Assembly (NCBI GenBank): GCA_015689685.1
Contig: WVSL01000010.1
Location: forward strand, 78,031 to 142,030
Direction: 5' to 3'
DNA from: Rhodobacterales bacterium HKCCE2091
GTDB taxonomy: Bacteria > Pseudomonadota > Alphaproteobacteria > Rhodobacterales > Rhodobacteraceae
DNA length: 64,000 bases
Below are positions 52,325-61,203 of this stretch, piece after piece (within the stretch, counting starts at the first letter, position 1; each line of letters opens with the position of its first letter). Under the pieces are notes generated by a model that did not search any database, had not been told where the DNA came from, and saw only the letters and a program-made list of their open reading frames with translations. The position numbers were made by a program, and so were the translations under genes.

Positions 52325-52328
<4 letters not shown>
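51387..52328 (-). CDS. DUF58 domain protein
   Basis: A 313-aa cytosolic protein with the DUF58 signature GTGAEFWQYRPAERGDPYRV and IDWRRSARADSHFVRQTEW, and a von Willebrand-like part with AVMIGVDDGASMTFTG. It nearly always follows MoxR. The GTG start at 52328 overlaps the MoxR stop by four bases. Probably a MoxR partner in assembling the membrane complex. No active site can be named. Confidence 0.9.
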
Positions 52329-53332
<1,004 letters not shown>

Positions 53333-53395
53333 GGCATTGCTCCGTCAGGGACATATGTTGGAGTGGAGTAAACCGGACATTGGCGGCGACCACAA

Positions 53396-53998
53396 ATGAC
53401 AAAAGGCGTGACCGGACAAAAGCTCGTGACCCCCTCGCCGGAAAGCCTGATAGCGGCTGCGAGGACTGCTCAGAAAGAGGGCAAATTGCCTCCGGTGCAT
53501 CTTTGGGACCCTCCGTTCTGCGGCGACCTCGACATGGAGATCCGCCGCGACGGGACCTGGTTCTACAACGGAACGCCCATCGGCCGGGCGCCCCTGGTTC
53601 GGCTCTTCTCGACCATACTGAAGAAGGAAGATGGTAAATATTTCCTTGTCACCCCGGTGGAGAAAGTCGGGATCCGGGTCGAGGACGCGCCTTTCGTGGC
53701 CCAGGACTTCGAGGCCGCGGGCGAGGGGCCGGCGCAGGTCGTGACCTTCACCACCAATGTCGGCGACGTGGTGATCGCCGGGCCCGACAACCCGATTCGC
53801 GTGGTCCGGGACGAGACCGGCGAACCCTCGCCCTACGTCCATGTCCGCGCCGGCATGGAGGCGCTGATCGACCGCAAGAGCTTCTACCGCCTCGTCGACC
53901 TGGGCGAGGCGCACCGCCACGAGGACCGGAACTGGTTCGGCGTCTGGTCGGGCGGCGCGTTCTTCCCGATCATCCTCGTATCGGAGTTGTGCGGATGA
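53396..53998 (+). CDS. DUF1285 protein
   Basis: A 200-aa soluble protein: PPVHLWDPPFCGDLDMEIRR, then WFYNGTPIGRAPLVRLFSTI, YFLVTPVEKVGIRVEDAPFV and a C-terminal NWFGVWSGGAFFPI, the DUF1285 pattern. Family structures are beta-rich, function unknown. The gene is divergent from moxR and its stop overlaps the following SDR gene (ATGA), so both are coupled. Confidence 0.9.
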   Translation: MTKGVTGQKLVTPSPESLIAAARTAQKEGKLPPVHLWDPPFCGDLDMEIRRDGTWFYNGTPIGRAPLVRLFSTILKKEDGKYFLVTPVEKVGIRVEDAPFVAQDFEAAGEGPAQVVTFTTNVGDVVIAGPDNPIRVVRDETGEPSPYVHVRAGMEALIDRKSFYRLVDLGEAHRHEDRNWFGVWSGGAFFPIILVSELCG

Positions 53999-54693
53999 CC
54001 GGCGGCGCACTGATCGTCGGGGCCGGCACCGGGCTGTCGGCGTCTCTGGCGCGGGCCTTCGCCGCCGGCGGCTACGCGGTGACGCTGGTGGCGCGGAACA
54101 CCGACAAGCTGGCGCCGCTGGTGGCCGAGACCGGCGCGGAGACCGTGGCGATCGACGCGACCGACGCCGACGCGGTCGAGGCGCTGTTCGCGGGCTTCGA
54201 CACCCCGCCGCGGGTCGCGGTCTACAACCCGTCCTACCGCCTGCGCGGCCCGGTGGCGGAACTCGACCCCGGCGAGGTGCGCCGCGCGATCGAGGTCACC
54301 GCCTACGGCGCGTTCCTGCTCGGGCGGGCCGCGGCCGGGGCGATGCTGTCGGCGGACCCCGTCGATGGGCGCCGCGGCACGATCCTCTTCACCGGCGCGT
54401 CGGCGGGGGTGAAGGGCTATCCCCATTCCGCCCCCTTCGCGATGGGCAAGTTCGCCCAGCGCGGACTGGCGCAGTCGATGGCGCGAGAGCTGCACCCGCA
54501 GGGCATCCACGTCGCCTGGGTCAACATCGACGGCGGCATCGCGAACGACGCGCGGCCGGACCGCGGCGACGACGGCAGCGACCGGATGCTCGACCCCGAC
54601 GCGGTGGCGGCGGAATACCTGCGACTGGTCAACCAGCACCGCTCCGCCTGGTCGAACGAACTGACCCTCCGCCCCTGGCAGGAAACGTTCTGA
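53995..54693 (+). CDS. Short-chain dehydrogenase/reductase
   Basis: A 232-aa Rossmann SDR. GGALIVGAGTGLSASLARAF at the N-terminus is the nucleotide site (G-x3-G-x-G), VAVYNPSYRL is the usual N-x-G region, and LFTGASAGVKGYPHSAPFAMGKFAQ has the Ser-x(n)-lysine pattern but with YPHSAPFAMGK instead of Y-x3-K, so the catalytic Tyr is not in the normal place. The ATG at 53995 overlaps the DUF1285 stop. An upstream GTG at 53989 is possible. Substrate unknown. Confidence 0.85.
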   Translation: MTGGALIVGAGTGLSASLARAFAAGGYAVTLVARNTDKLAPLVAETGAETVAIDATDADAVEALFAGFDTPPRVAVYNPSYRLRGPVAELDPGEVRRAIEVTAYGAFLLGRAAAGAMLSADPVDGRRGTILFTGASAGVKGYPHSAPFAMGKFAQRGLAQSMARELHPQGIHVAWVNIDGGIANDARPDRGDDGSDRMLDPDAVAAEYLRLVNQHRSAWSNELTLRPWQETF

Positions 54694-54698
54694 ACCGC

Positions 54699-54766
54699 TC
54701 CTGACACCACGCTGTCAGGATCCCCGCGCTAGCTCCCGACACCTCCTGACAGGATGCTGTCAGGAG
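54699..54766. promoter_or_regulatory. Twin 22-bp palindromes, candidate operators
   Basis: TCCTGACA-N6-TGTCAGGA at 54699-54720 and again at 54744-54765, the second with one further matching base pair at each end. Centres are 45 bp apart. They lie between the SDR stop and the first VOC gene. Perfect two-fold symmetry and repetition with the same spacer suggest a dimeric regulator, perhaps the WYL protein encoded downstream. A terminator role is less likely. Confidence 0.6.
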
Positions 54767-54812
54767 CAGGGGCGTATACCCGGCTCATCGCAACCCCGAC
54801 CGGAGCGTCAAG

Positions 54813-55214
54813 ATGAGCCAGACCGAAACCCTCGCCCGCCCCGAGACCCTGCCGCGCAATCCCGTGTGCTGGTCCGAGATCCCCGTCACCGACCTCGATG
54901 CCGCCGCCGCCTTCTACGGCCATGTCCTGAACGCGGCGCTGGTGGAAAAGGACATGGGCGGCACCCGCACCTTTGTCCTGCCCTGCGACCCCGGCAGCGT
55001 GTCGATGAACCTGCAAACCGGCAAGCCCGCGGGCGATCCCGGCACCGGCCCGGTGGTCTACTTCTCCGCCCCCGACATCGAGGCCGCGGCGGAACGGGTG
55101 GAGGCGGCCGGCGGCCGGCTCCTGTCGCCGATCCTGTCGATCCCGGTCGGGCGGGTCATCACCTGCGGTGATCCCGACGGCAACAGCTTCGGCCTCTTCG
55201 CGCCCCACGCCTGA
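54813..55214 (+). CDS. VOC-family protein (glyoxalase-like), copy 1
   Basis: A 133-aa glyoxalase/bleomycin-resistance/dioxygenase-fold protein. VCWSEIPVTDLDAAAAFYGH is the first beta-alpha-beta, and GRVITCGDPDGNSFGLFAPH the last. Histidine and Glu metal ligands are not all obvious. It may bind a small hydrophobic ligand or detoxify an aldehyde. The twin palindromes precede it and copy 2 follows after 30 bp. Confidence 0.9.
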   Translation: MSQTETLARPETLPRNPVCWSEIPVTDLDAAAAFYGHVLNAALVEKDMGGTRTFVLPCDPGSVSMNLQTGKPAGDPGTGPVVYFSAPDIEAAAERVEAAGGRLLSPILSIPVGRVITCGDPDGNSFGLFAPHA

Positions 55215-55244
55215 CACCTTCAACTCACTGACGGAGATACGAAA

Positions 55245-55622
55245 ATGGCAACCACCCCCACCCACCCGGTGGTCTGGGTCGAGATCCCCGTGACCGACCT
55301 GGAAGCCTCCCGCGCGTTCTATGCCGAGGTGCTGGACCAGGACCTGAAGATCGACGAGACCGGGCCCAACCCGATCGTGATGTTCGCGGCGGCGGACTTC
55401 GCCACCGGCATCAGCGGGCATCTCTACCCGGGCACGCCGTCGCGCGACGGGTCCACGGTGCACCTGATGGCGCCGGAGCCGCTGGCCGCCATGCGCGGCC
55501 GCGTCGAGACCGCGGGCGGGACCGTCGAAGGACCGATCTTGCCGCTGCCGGTCGGCGCATTCTTCTACGCCCGCGATCCCGACGGCAACTCCATCGGGCT
55601 CTATCGCCCGGAACCGGCCTGA
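55245..55622 (+). CDS. VOC-family protein (glyoxalase-like), copy 2
   Basis: A 125-aa paralogue: VVWVEIPVTDLEASRAFYAE at the start and GAFFYARDPDGNSIGLYRPE at the end. About the same length and motif order as copy 1, and a likely duplicate. Ribosome binding site GGAGATACG. It is followed by a WYL regulator with its own TTGCCG/TAGGCT promoter. Confidence 0.9.
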   Translation: MATTPTHPVVWVEIPVTDLEASRAFYAEVLDQDLKIDETGPNPIVMFAAADFATGISGHLYPGTPSRDGSTVHLMAPEPLAAMRGRVETAGGTVEGPILPLPVGAFFYARDPDGNSIGLYRPEPA

Positions 55623-55661
55623 CCCCGGTGCGGCGCGCGGACACCCCGCCGCGCGCCGCGC

Positions 55662-55691
55662 TTGCCGCGGCCCCCGCCCGCCCGGTAGGCT
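55662..55691 (+). promoter_or_regulatory. Probable promoter of the WYL regulator
   Basis: TTGCCG (55662-55667), 18-bp spacer, TAGGCT (55686-55691). The ATG of the WYL gene begins seven bases after the box, so a leaderless transcript is expected. Confidence 0.5.
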
Positions 55692-55697
55692 CCTGAC

Positions 55698-56423
55698 ATG
55701 CGCCGCGCCGACCGTCTCTTCCAGATCGTCCAGATCCTGCGCTCCGGCCGGCTGACGACCGCACGGAAACTGTCCGAGACGCTGGAGGTCTCGGAACGCA
55801 CGATCTACCGCGATGTCGCCGATCTCGTCGCGTCCGGCCTGCCGATCGACGGCGAGGCCGGGCTCGGCTACCTCATGCGCGAAGGCTACGACCTGCCGCC
55901 CGTGATGTTCTCGGCCGAGGAGATCGTCGCCCTGACCGCGGGCGCCCGGATGGTGCAGGCCTGGGGCGGGGCGGGGATGGTGCGCGGGGCGGAAAGTGCG
56001 CTGTCCAAGATCACCACGATCCTGCCCGACGCGCTCAGGGACAGGGCCGAGGCGGTGGCGATCCACGCCATCCCGCGCGGCCCGATGACCGACGCGGTGC
56101 GCGAGGTGATCGACCGGATCGAGGACGCGGTGTCGCGCCAGCAGCGGATCGCGCTCCGCTACGCCGACGAGGGCGGGGCGCGGTCGGAACGCACGGTGCG
56201 GCCGCTCGGCCTGTGGTACTGGGGCGCGACCTGGACCGTGGTGGCGTGGTGCGAGCTGCGGCAGGCGTTCCGGATGTTCCGGCTCGACCGGATCGAGACG
56301 GCCGAGATCGCGGGGCCGTTCACGCCGGAGCCGGGCCAGACGCTCGACGACTTCTACGCCAGCCAACTGGAATGCCGCCGCGGCGCCGGGGCGGCGGGCC
56401 CGCCCGCCGGGGGCCGCCCGTGA
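55698..56423 (+). CDS. WYL-domain (YafY/DeoR-like) transcriptional regulator
   Basis: A 241-aa regulator. N-terminal HTH of the HTH_11 type, RADRLFQIVQILRSGRLTTA and LEVSERTIYRDVADLVASGL (residues 2-48), then the WYL domain with RTVRPLGLWYWGATWTVVAW and MFRLDRIETAE. WYL proteins sense ligands or nucleotides and control stress and defence genes. Adjacent VOC genes and twin palindromes make it a good candidate to bind there. Stop overlaps the next gene's GTG. Confidence 0.92.
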   Translation: MRRADRLFQIVQILRSGRLTTARKLSETLEVSERTIYRDVADLVASGLPIDGEAGLGYLMREGYDLPPVMFSAEEIVALTAGARMVQAWGGAGMVRGAESALSKITTILPDALRDRAEAVAIHAIPRGPMTDAVREVIDRIEDAVSRQQRIALRYADEGGARSERTVRPLGLWYWGATWTVVAWCELRQAFRMFRLDRIETAEIAGPFTPEPGQTLDDFYASQLECRRGAGAAGPPAGGRP

Positions 56424-56647
56424 TCCCGGCCCGCTTCGCCCACATCCTCTTCGCGCTGATCCTGTCGGGGCTGATGTCCTGCCTCGTCTCGGGGCTCGCG
56501 ACCTGGCGCGCGCTCGGCGTGGTCGAGGGCTTCCCGGCGCTCTGGCTCTGGTCGTGGCTGAACTCCTGGGCGGTGGCGTTCCCGGCGGTGCTGGTGGTCG
56601 CCCCGCTGACCCGCCGGATCGTCGCGCTGCTGACCCGGCCGGACTGA
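56420..56647 (+). CDS. DUF2798 membrane protein
   Basis: A 75-aa protein with two membrane helices (FAHILFALILSGLMSCLVSG, about 6-25, and AVAFPAVLVVAPLTRRIVAL, about 51-70). DUF2798 proteins are small inner-membrane proteins of unknown function, typical sequence SWLNSWAVAFPAV. The GTG overlaps the WYL stop, so it is translationally coupled to the regulator. Followed by a T-run CCTTTTTTC shortly after the stop. Confidence 0.85.
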   Translation: MIPARFAHILFALILSGLMSCLVSGLATWRALGVVEGFPALWLWSWLNSWAVAFPAVLVVAPLTRRIVALLTRPD

Positions 56648-56962
56648 CGCGGCACCTTTTTTCTGAACCCGATCGTTTCCCGATCCGACACAAAGCTGTC
56701 TCCGGGCTCGCACGGTCCGGCGGCGGGAGGATGCCGGGGCGATCGGGTCGTATGTGTTTCCCCCGATGGCACAGGGCTGGGCCTGTGACGGTCCGGCATC
56801 CTCGTTGGCCGCGTATCTGGCCGCAGTGCGCCCGGGTCCGTCCACACGTCGGCGGGCCCGGGCAAATCCAGGACGAAAGCCTTTTCGAACACGTCATTTG
56901 AAGGCCGAGTTTTCGATCACGTCCCGCGCCCTGCCCGTCCCCCGGGCGGGGCGCATTCGCGA
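56648..56962. other. Convergent intergenic region with extensive inverted repeats
   Basis: 315 bp between the 3' ends of two convergent operons. It contains the three-way-junction-like region (56727-56803), a second hairpin around GCCCGGG...CCCGGGC (56830-56863), and a GC-rich stem GCGCCCTGCCCG / CGGGCGGGGCGC (about 56927-56954) that probably ends the FHA/GTPase operon on the minus strand. No convincing protein frame. Confidence 0.6.
56727..56803. ncRNA. Candidate structured RNA
   Basis: An 11-bp perfect outer stem GAGGATGCCGG (56727-56737) with CCGGCATCCTC (56793-56803) encloses two inner hairpins: ATCGGG/CCCGAT (56742-56747 with 56762-56767) and CACAGG/CCTGTG (56770-56775 with 56782-56787). 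That is a three-way junction on either strand. No known RNA class is recognised and the strand is undetermined. Confidence 0.4.
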
Positions 56963-57751
56963 TCAGCCGTGGCCGTCCTGCCAGAGCGCGAGCGTCGCCG
57001 CCGGGTCCGCGCCCTCCACCTTCGCCACGAGGAACTGGCCGAGCCGCCCGGCGACGAGCGCGTGGCCTTCGGTTCCGGCCGGCGGGATGAAGACGAGGAT
57101 GCCGTCGGTCTCGAACGACGCGGCCAGCGGGAAGCCGGGCGCGAGCAGCCGTTCGAGCAGGACCGCGGCCCAGTCCGACAGCGCCTCCACCTCGGCGTCG
57201 GACCCGTTCAGCACCTCGATCTCCTGGTCGTCGACCCAGAGCGCGCCGCGCAGGTTCGGGGTCAGCGCGGCGACGAAGGCGTCGATGGCGTCACCCTCGT
57301 CGGCGTCGTCGTCGTCGGCCGGCGCGAGGCCGAGCGCGGCGGCGATCGCCTCGGTGCCGATGCCGCCCATCGCCGGGTCGGTCGCGTCGGGCTCGGCCCT
57401 CAGCCGGAAGGTCTCGTGCTGGCCCGTCACCGCGATCAGCGCGTTGGCCACCGGCTCCGCCTCGGCGGGGCCGAGCATCCGGCCGTCGAACAGCGCGGCG
57501 GTCTGCGGCGACAGGCCCTCGGGCGCGGGCGGCAGAAGCTGCAACAGCCGGCGCCCCCCCGCGAGGCAGGTCAGGTCCGACCCGTCCTCGAACCGGAACC
57601 GCAGCTTGCGCGGCAGCACGGCGAGGTCGATCCGGTCGAGGATGCAGGCGACCCCGTCCGCGGGCGTCAGGAACCCGGCGCTGTCCCCGGCCGAGAGCCC
57701 GTCGGAGGCGACCCGCGCCAGCGCCGCCTTGAGCGCACCGAGCGCGCTCAC
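56963..57751 (-). CDS. Unrecognised 262-aa protein, last gene of the FHA/GTPase operon
   Basis: Mostly helical and acidic; no catalytic motif known to me. VACILDRIDLAVLPRKLRFR and GRRLLQLLPPAPEG in the N-half, an Asp-rich loop DDDDADEGDAIDAF near residue 150, and a C-terminal FETDGILVFIPPAGTEGHAL. It begins with GTG in the stop of the preceding gene (GTGA), so it is translationally coupled to the rest. Given its position it is likely part of the same system; function unknown. Confidence 0.75.
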   Translation of the reverse strand: MSALGALKAALARVASDGLSAGDSAGFLTPADGVACILDRIDLAVLPRKLRFRFEDGSDLTCLAGGRRLLQLLPPAPEGLSPQTAALFDGRMLGPAEAEPVANALIAVTGQHETFRLRAEPDATDPAMGGIGTEAIAAALGLAPADDDDADEGDAIDAFVAALTPNLRGALWVDDQEIEVLNGSDAEVEALSDWAAVLLERLLAPGFPLAASFETDGILVFIPPAGTEGHALVAGRLGQFLVAKVEGADPAATLALWQDGHG

Positions 57752-58098
57752 GCCGGTGCCCCGCCGAGGGCGGCGCGCGCTTCGCGGCGCAGGTCGGTCA
57801 CGTCGATCTCGGGCGCGCAGATGCAGCACAGCGACTCGCCGGTCGCGTCCGGGGCGCGGAAGAAGGCGCGCGCGCCGGTCTCGGTCAGGAACAGGACCTC
57901 TGCCGCGGGTTCGCCGCCCAGCCCCGATCCGGGGGCCAGCAGTTCCGCCGCCGACAGGCACAGCGCGTCGAGGTATTCCTGCGGGTAGCGCAACGCCCCG
58001 TCCGACGCCAGCACGGTGCGCGAGGCGATATCGGCGTAGACCACAAGATCGCAACCGGGCAGGCGGCTGCGGAACTCGGAAAGGGCGCGCGGGGTCAT
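57748..58098 (-). CDS. Unrecognised 116-aa protein, possibly roadblock/LC7-like
   Basis: Small alpha/beta protein: RLPGCDLVVYADIASRTVL, then LSAAELLAPGSG, EVLFLTETGARAFFR and a C-terminal helix. The order (helix, two strands, helix, three strands) recalls Roadblock/LC7 domains, which regulate small GTPases in MglAB-type systems. That would fit neighbouring GTPase genes, but the match is only by shape. Cysteines GESLCCICAPEIDV lie near its end. Ends overlapping the next gene's GTG. Confidence 0.65.
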   Translation of the reverse strand: MTPRALSEFRSRLPGCDLVVYADIASRTVLASDGALRYPQEYLDALCLSAAELLAPGSGLGGEPAAEVLFLTETGARAFFRAPDATGESLCCICAPEIDVTDLRREARAALGGAPA

Positions 58099-58179
58099 TG
58101 GAAAGGCGCTCCGGCGGGCACGAACACGTCCGTTCGCTTTAACGCCGGAGCGGGTCTTTCCACAAGCCCGCGGCTGAGA

Positions 58180-59073
58180 TCAGATCAGGGAGCCTTCGCC
58201 CCCGGCCCGCCGCGGCCGCGCGGAGCGGCCGCCGGCGCGCGGAACGATCCGGCGCGGCACGATCCCCGCACCGCCGGACGGCGCCGCGGCGCGGATCGGC
58301 TGAACATCGGCCCCGGCAAGGGCCGGCTCGCGCGGGGTGTAGGCGGCCTCGGGCGCGCGCGCCGGCCGCCGCGATCCGCTTTCGGCCTCGTGCAGGATCT
58401 CCAGGAACGCCTCGGAAAACTCCGCCATGCCGCTTTGCCGCCAGAGGTCGGGGTCGTGCTGCGCGCCGAGCGCGTCCAGCAGCGAGACCGGGAACACCGC
58501 GCGGAACAGCCCCTGGGTTTCCCGCCGCACGCGGGCCATCAGCCGCATCCGGTCCTCGCCGCCCCGGATCTTGTCGATCCGGGTCAGCAGCAGGAGGCTG
58601 CGGTCGTAAAGCGCCTGCGGCACCTCTTCCCAGATCGCGGCCTCGGACTGGCGCCAGGCCTGCGTTGCCGGGCTGCACCAGATCACGCCGTCGGCCTGCG
58701 GCAGAAGCGTGTCCCAGATGTCCCGCTCCATGTTCGGGTCGGAACTGCCGGGCATGTCGATCAGGTCGCAGGATCTCAGGATCTCAGCCTGGAGCGGCAC
58801 CCGCACATGGGTCGTTCCGCGCAGCGGCACCCCGGCGAGATCCTGGCTGTCGAGCTCGGTTTCCTCGCCGTCGCGGCCGACGCGCACGGGCATCCCCTCG
58901 CCGAAGGTGTACCAGATCGGCGGAACGTGGGTCGCGGTGACGCGGACCGGGCTGCGGCTCTGCTCCATCAGCGCGTTGACCAGCGTGCTCTTGCCCGCAG
59001 AGAACTCGCCCAGGAGGGCGATGCGCGGTTTCTTCGCCCCCTCGGGGCGGTTCATCGTGATCTCGGAGGTCAT
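58180..59073 (-). CDS. Dynamin/Era-like small GTPase
   Basis: A 297-aa GTPase. G1 is GEFSAGKST (residues 22-30), G3 is DMPGSSDP (about 108), and G4 is LTRIDK (about 163), a T-x-x-D variant. The last 85 residues are Arg/Pro/Gly-rich and disordered. G1 is of the dynamin-family style, G-x4-G-K-S/T. It starts in the stop of the large GTPase (ATGA overlap), so both are made together. Probably a partner in a heteromeric assembly. Confidence 0.85.
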   Translation of the reverse strand: MTSEITMNRPEGAKKPRIALLGEFSAGKSTLVNALMEQSRSPVRVTATHVPPIWYTFGEGMPVRVGRDGEETELDSQDLAGVPLRGTTHVRVPLQAEILRSCDLIDMPGSSDPNMERDIWDTLLPQADGVIWCSPATQAWRQSEAAIWEEVPQALYDRSLLLLTRIDKIRGGEDRMRLMARVRRETQGLFRAVFPVSLLDALGAQHDPDLWRQSGMAEFSEAFLEILHEAESGSRRPARAPEAAYTPREPALAGADVQPIRAAAPSGGAGIVPRRIVPRAGGRSARPRRAGGEGSLI

Positions 59074-61172
59074 TCTGCGGCCTTCCTGTGGTCCACGGGC
59101 TGGCGGAAGTCGGCCAGCACCGACAGCGCCGACTGCAGCTTGCCGGCCCGGTCCTCGGCGTCGTCGACGTAGCGCTGGCGAAGCGCCTGCAACTCGGCCT
59201 CGGTCTGCCCGGCAAGATCGAGAAGGCTGGCGCGCTGGCTGTCGATGAACTCGTCCAGGAGCTTGCGCACGTCGCCGCGGTAGGTCTCGGCGTGGTCACG
59301 GCTGAGCCCCGCGACCATCGGCTCGATCTCGGCGTCGATCAGCGACGAGAATTCGTCGGCGAAGGCCTCGTAGCTGCGCCGCTTGCGCCACCAGCGGGTC
59401 CACCAGTTGCCCTGGATGTCGAGCGCGATGGTCTGGCCCAGCATGACCGGCGCGGCGGGGCGCGGCGGCACCGGCGGGGACAGGTCGTACTCGTCGTCGG
59501 TGGGCTGGAACGCCCCGATGAAGAGCGTGCGGATCGCCCGTGCGGTTTCGCCGAAGACCTCCTCGGCGGCACCGGCGGCCTTCTTGGCGAACAGCTGGTA
59601 GCCCGACCGGAGCAGGACGCGAAGCCCCGAGGGGTCGTAGGTCCAGACCTCGCCCTCGCCGAACACGTCGAGATGCTTGACCAGCGACGAGGTCGCCCGT
59701 GCGAGGAAGGTCCGGCGCGAGCTATCCAGCCGGTCCTGCAGCGCGGCGAGCAGCGGGTCGAGCTTCGCGTCGAGCAACGCGTGGGATTGCTGCCGGATCG
59801 ACGCCATCTCGCGTTCCACGAGCCCCGGCGCCACGGTCTTGACCGGCGCGCCGCCGACCCGGCGGCGGGCGACGTCGGCCGCGGCCTGGAGACCCTGCGC
59901 GACGTTCTGTGCGCTGCGCACGATCCGGTCCTCGAACTCCGCGCCCTCGCCCGACCGGATCCGGCCCGCGATGGCGGAGCAGAGCGCGGGCACGCCCGAC
60001 AGCTCCCACACCATGTCCTCGACCCGTGCCTCCGACAGGCCGCGGTCGATCTCGTGCTTGGCGAGGTTCAGGAGCGCCTCCGCCGACGCCTTGCCGAGGC
60101 TGCGGTACTCGCCCGACAGCGCGTGGCCGGCCCAGAAGGCGCTGCCGAAGATGATCTCGGCGTCGGTCGGGCCGTCGTGGTCGCGCAGCGTCTGCACGAT
60201 GGAGCTGCGGATCTCCTGGATCTCGCGCGCCGGGTCGGCCAGTTCGTCGATCCGGTTGACGAAGATGATGACCTCGCGCGACCGGATGTTCGAGATCAGC
60301 CGGATCAGCGCCATGTCCACCGTCGACAGCGCCTGGTGCGCCGACAGGACCACGACACAAAGCCGCGACTGGCGGATCGCGTTCACCGTGATCTGTTCGC
60401 GGATCATGAAGGTGTCGTTCACGCCCGGAGTGTCGCGGATGCACATCCGCATCGGCAGTTCGGACGCGCCGATATGGATGTCCGCCGACTTGGTGATGTC
60501 CGCGAAGCGCCCCTGCCCCGGATCGGCCGAGGTGTCCTCGCCGAAATCGTCGCCGAGGCAGACGTAGCGCTGGATCAGTTCCTCGTCGCAATAGCCGTAT
60601 TCGTGCTGCTGGCCGAGCAGCATCTCGAACTTCTGGCCGAGCCGCTGGCGCGACTTCTCGCGCATCGCCTCGAGCTGCTGGCGCACCTTTTCCAGCTCGC
60701 GGTCGGCCCCGGCGCGCTCGGCCAGTTCGCCGACGCGGCCGCCGCGGTTCAGGAGGTGCTGCCACTCCTCTTCCGAGAAGAAGCTGAACTTCGCCTTCTT
60801 CGCACCGGACCGCGCCGCCGGTTCGACGTGCAGGCTGGTGACCACCGAGGTCCAGGGGTTGATGTCCGCGGGCAGGAAGTCCGGCCAGCCGATCATCGCG
60901 TTCACGAGCGAGGTCTTGCCCGCCTTCACCTGCCCGATCATCGTGACCGAGGGTTCGAACTCGCGCATCTGGCGGCGCAGCTTCCGGATCGCCGGGGCGA
61001 CGGTCTCGTCGCCGATCTCCTGCAAGTCCTCCAGCGCGGCCTCGATCTGTTCGAGCCGGTCGGTGACCATGTCGAGATCGCCGTAGGCACGGGCCAGGAG
61101 CCCGTTCTCGGCGGGGCCGGCGCCCGTATCCCCGGGCGCGTCCGTCTCGGCAAGGCTGCGTTCTGCAGTCAT
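59070..61172 (-). CDS. Bacterial dynamin-like protein
   Basis: A 700-aa large GTPase. G1 is GQVKAGKTS (80-88), G3 DTPGVND (about residues 250-256), G4 NRIDEL. There is a long coiled-coil (about residues 145-190, RELEKVRQQLEAMREKSRQR), then helical stalk-like regions and, near 580-600, a hydrophobic/Trp-rich loop NWWTRWWRKRR likely to touch membrane. Such proteins reshape or fuse membranes. The N-terminal 70 residues are helical. The preceding pseudo-GTPase gene ends 31 bp upstream. Confidence 0.9.
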   Translation of the reverse strand: MTAERSLAETDAPGDTGAGPAENGLLARAYGDLDMVTDRLEQIEAALEDLQEIGDETVAPAIRKLRRQMREFEPSVTMIGQVKAGKTSLVNAMIGWPDFLPADINPWTSVVTSLHVEPAARSGAKKAKFSFFSEEEWQHLLNRGGRVGELAERAGADRELEKVRQQLEAMREKSRQRLGQKFEMLLGQQHEYGYCDEELIQRYVCLGDDFGEDTSADPGQGRFADITKSADIHIGASELPMRMCIRDTPGVNDTFMIREQITVNAIRQSRLCVVVLSAHQALSTVDMALIRLISNIRSREVIIFVNRIDELADPAREIQEIRSSIVQTLRDHDGPTDAEIIFGSAFWAGHALSGEYRSLGKASAEALLNLAKHEIDRGLSEARVEDMVWELSGVPALCSAIAGRIRSGEGAEFEDRIVRSAQNVAQGLQAAADVARRRVGGAPVKTVAPGLVEREMASIRQQSHALLDAKLDPLLAALQDRLDSSRRTFLARATSSLVKHLDVFGEGEVWTYDPSGLRVLLRSGYQLFAKKAAGAAEEVFGETARAIRTLFIGAFQPTDDEYDLSPPVPPRPAAPVMLGQTIALDIQGNWWTRWWRKRRSYEAFADEFSSLIDAEIEPMVAGLSRDHAETYRGDVRKLLDEFIDSQRASLLDLAGQTEAELQALRQRYVDDAEDRAGKLQSALSVLADFRQPVDHRKAAE

Positions 61173-61203
61173 GGCCTGTCTCCTATTGTGGCGGGAACGC
61201 GGG

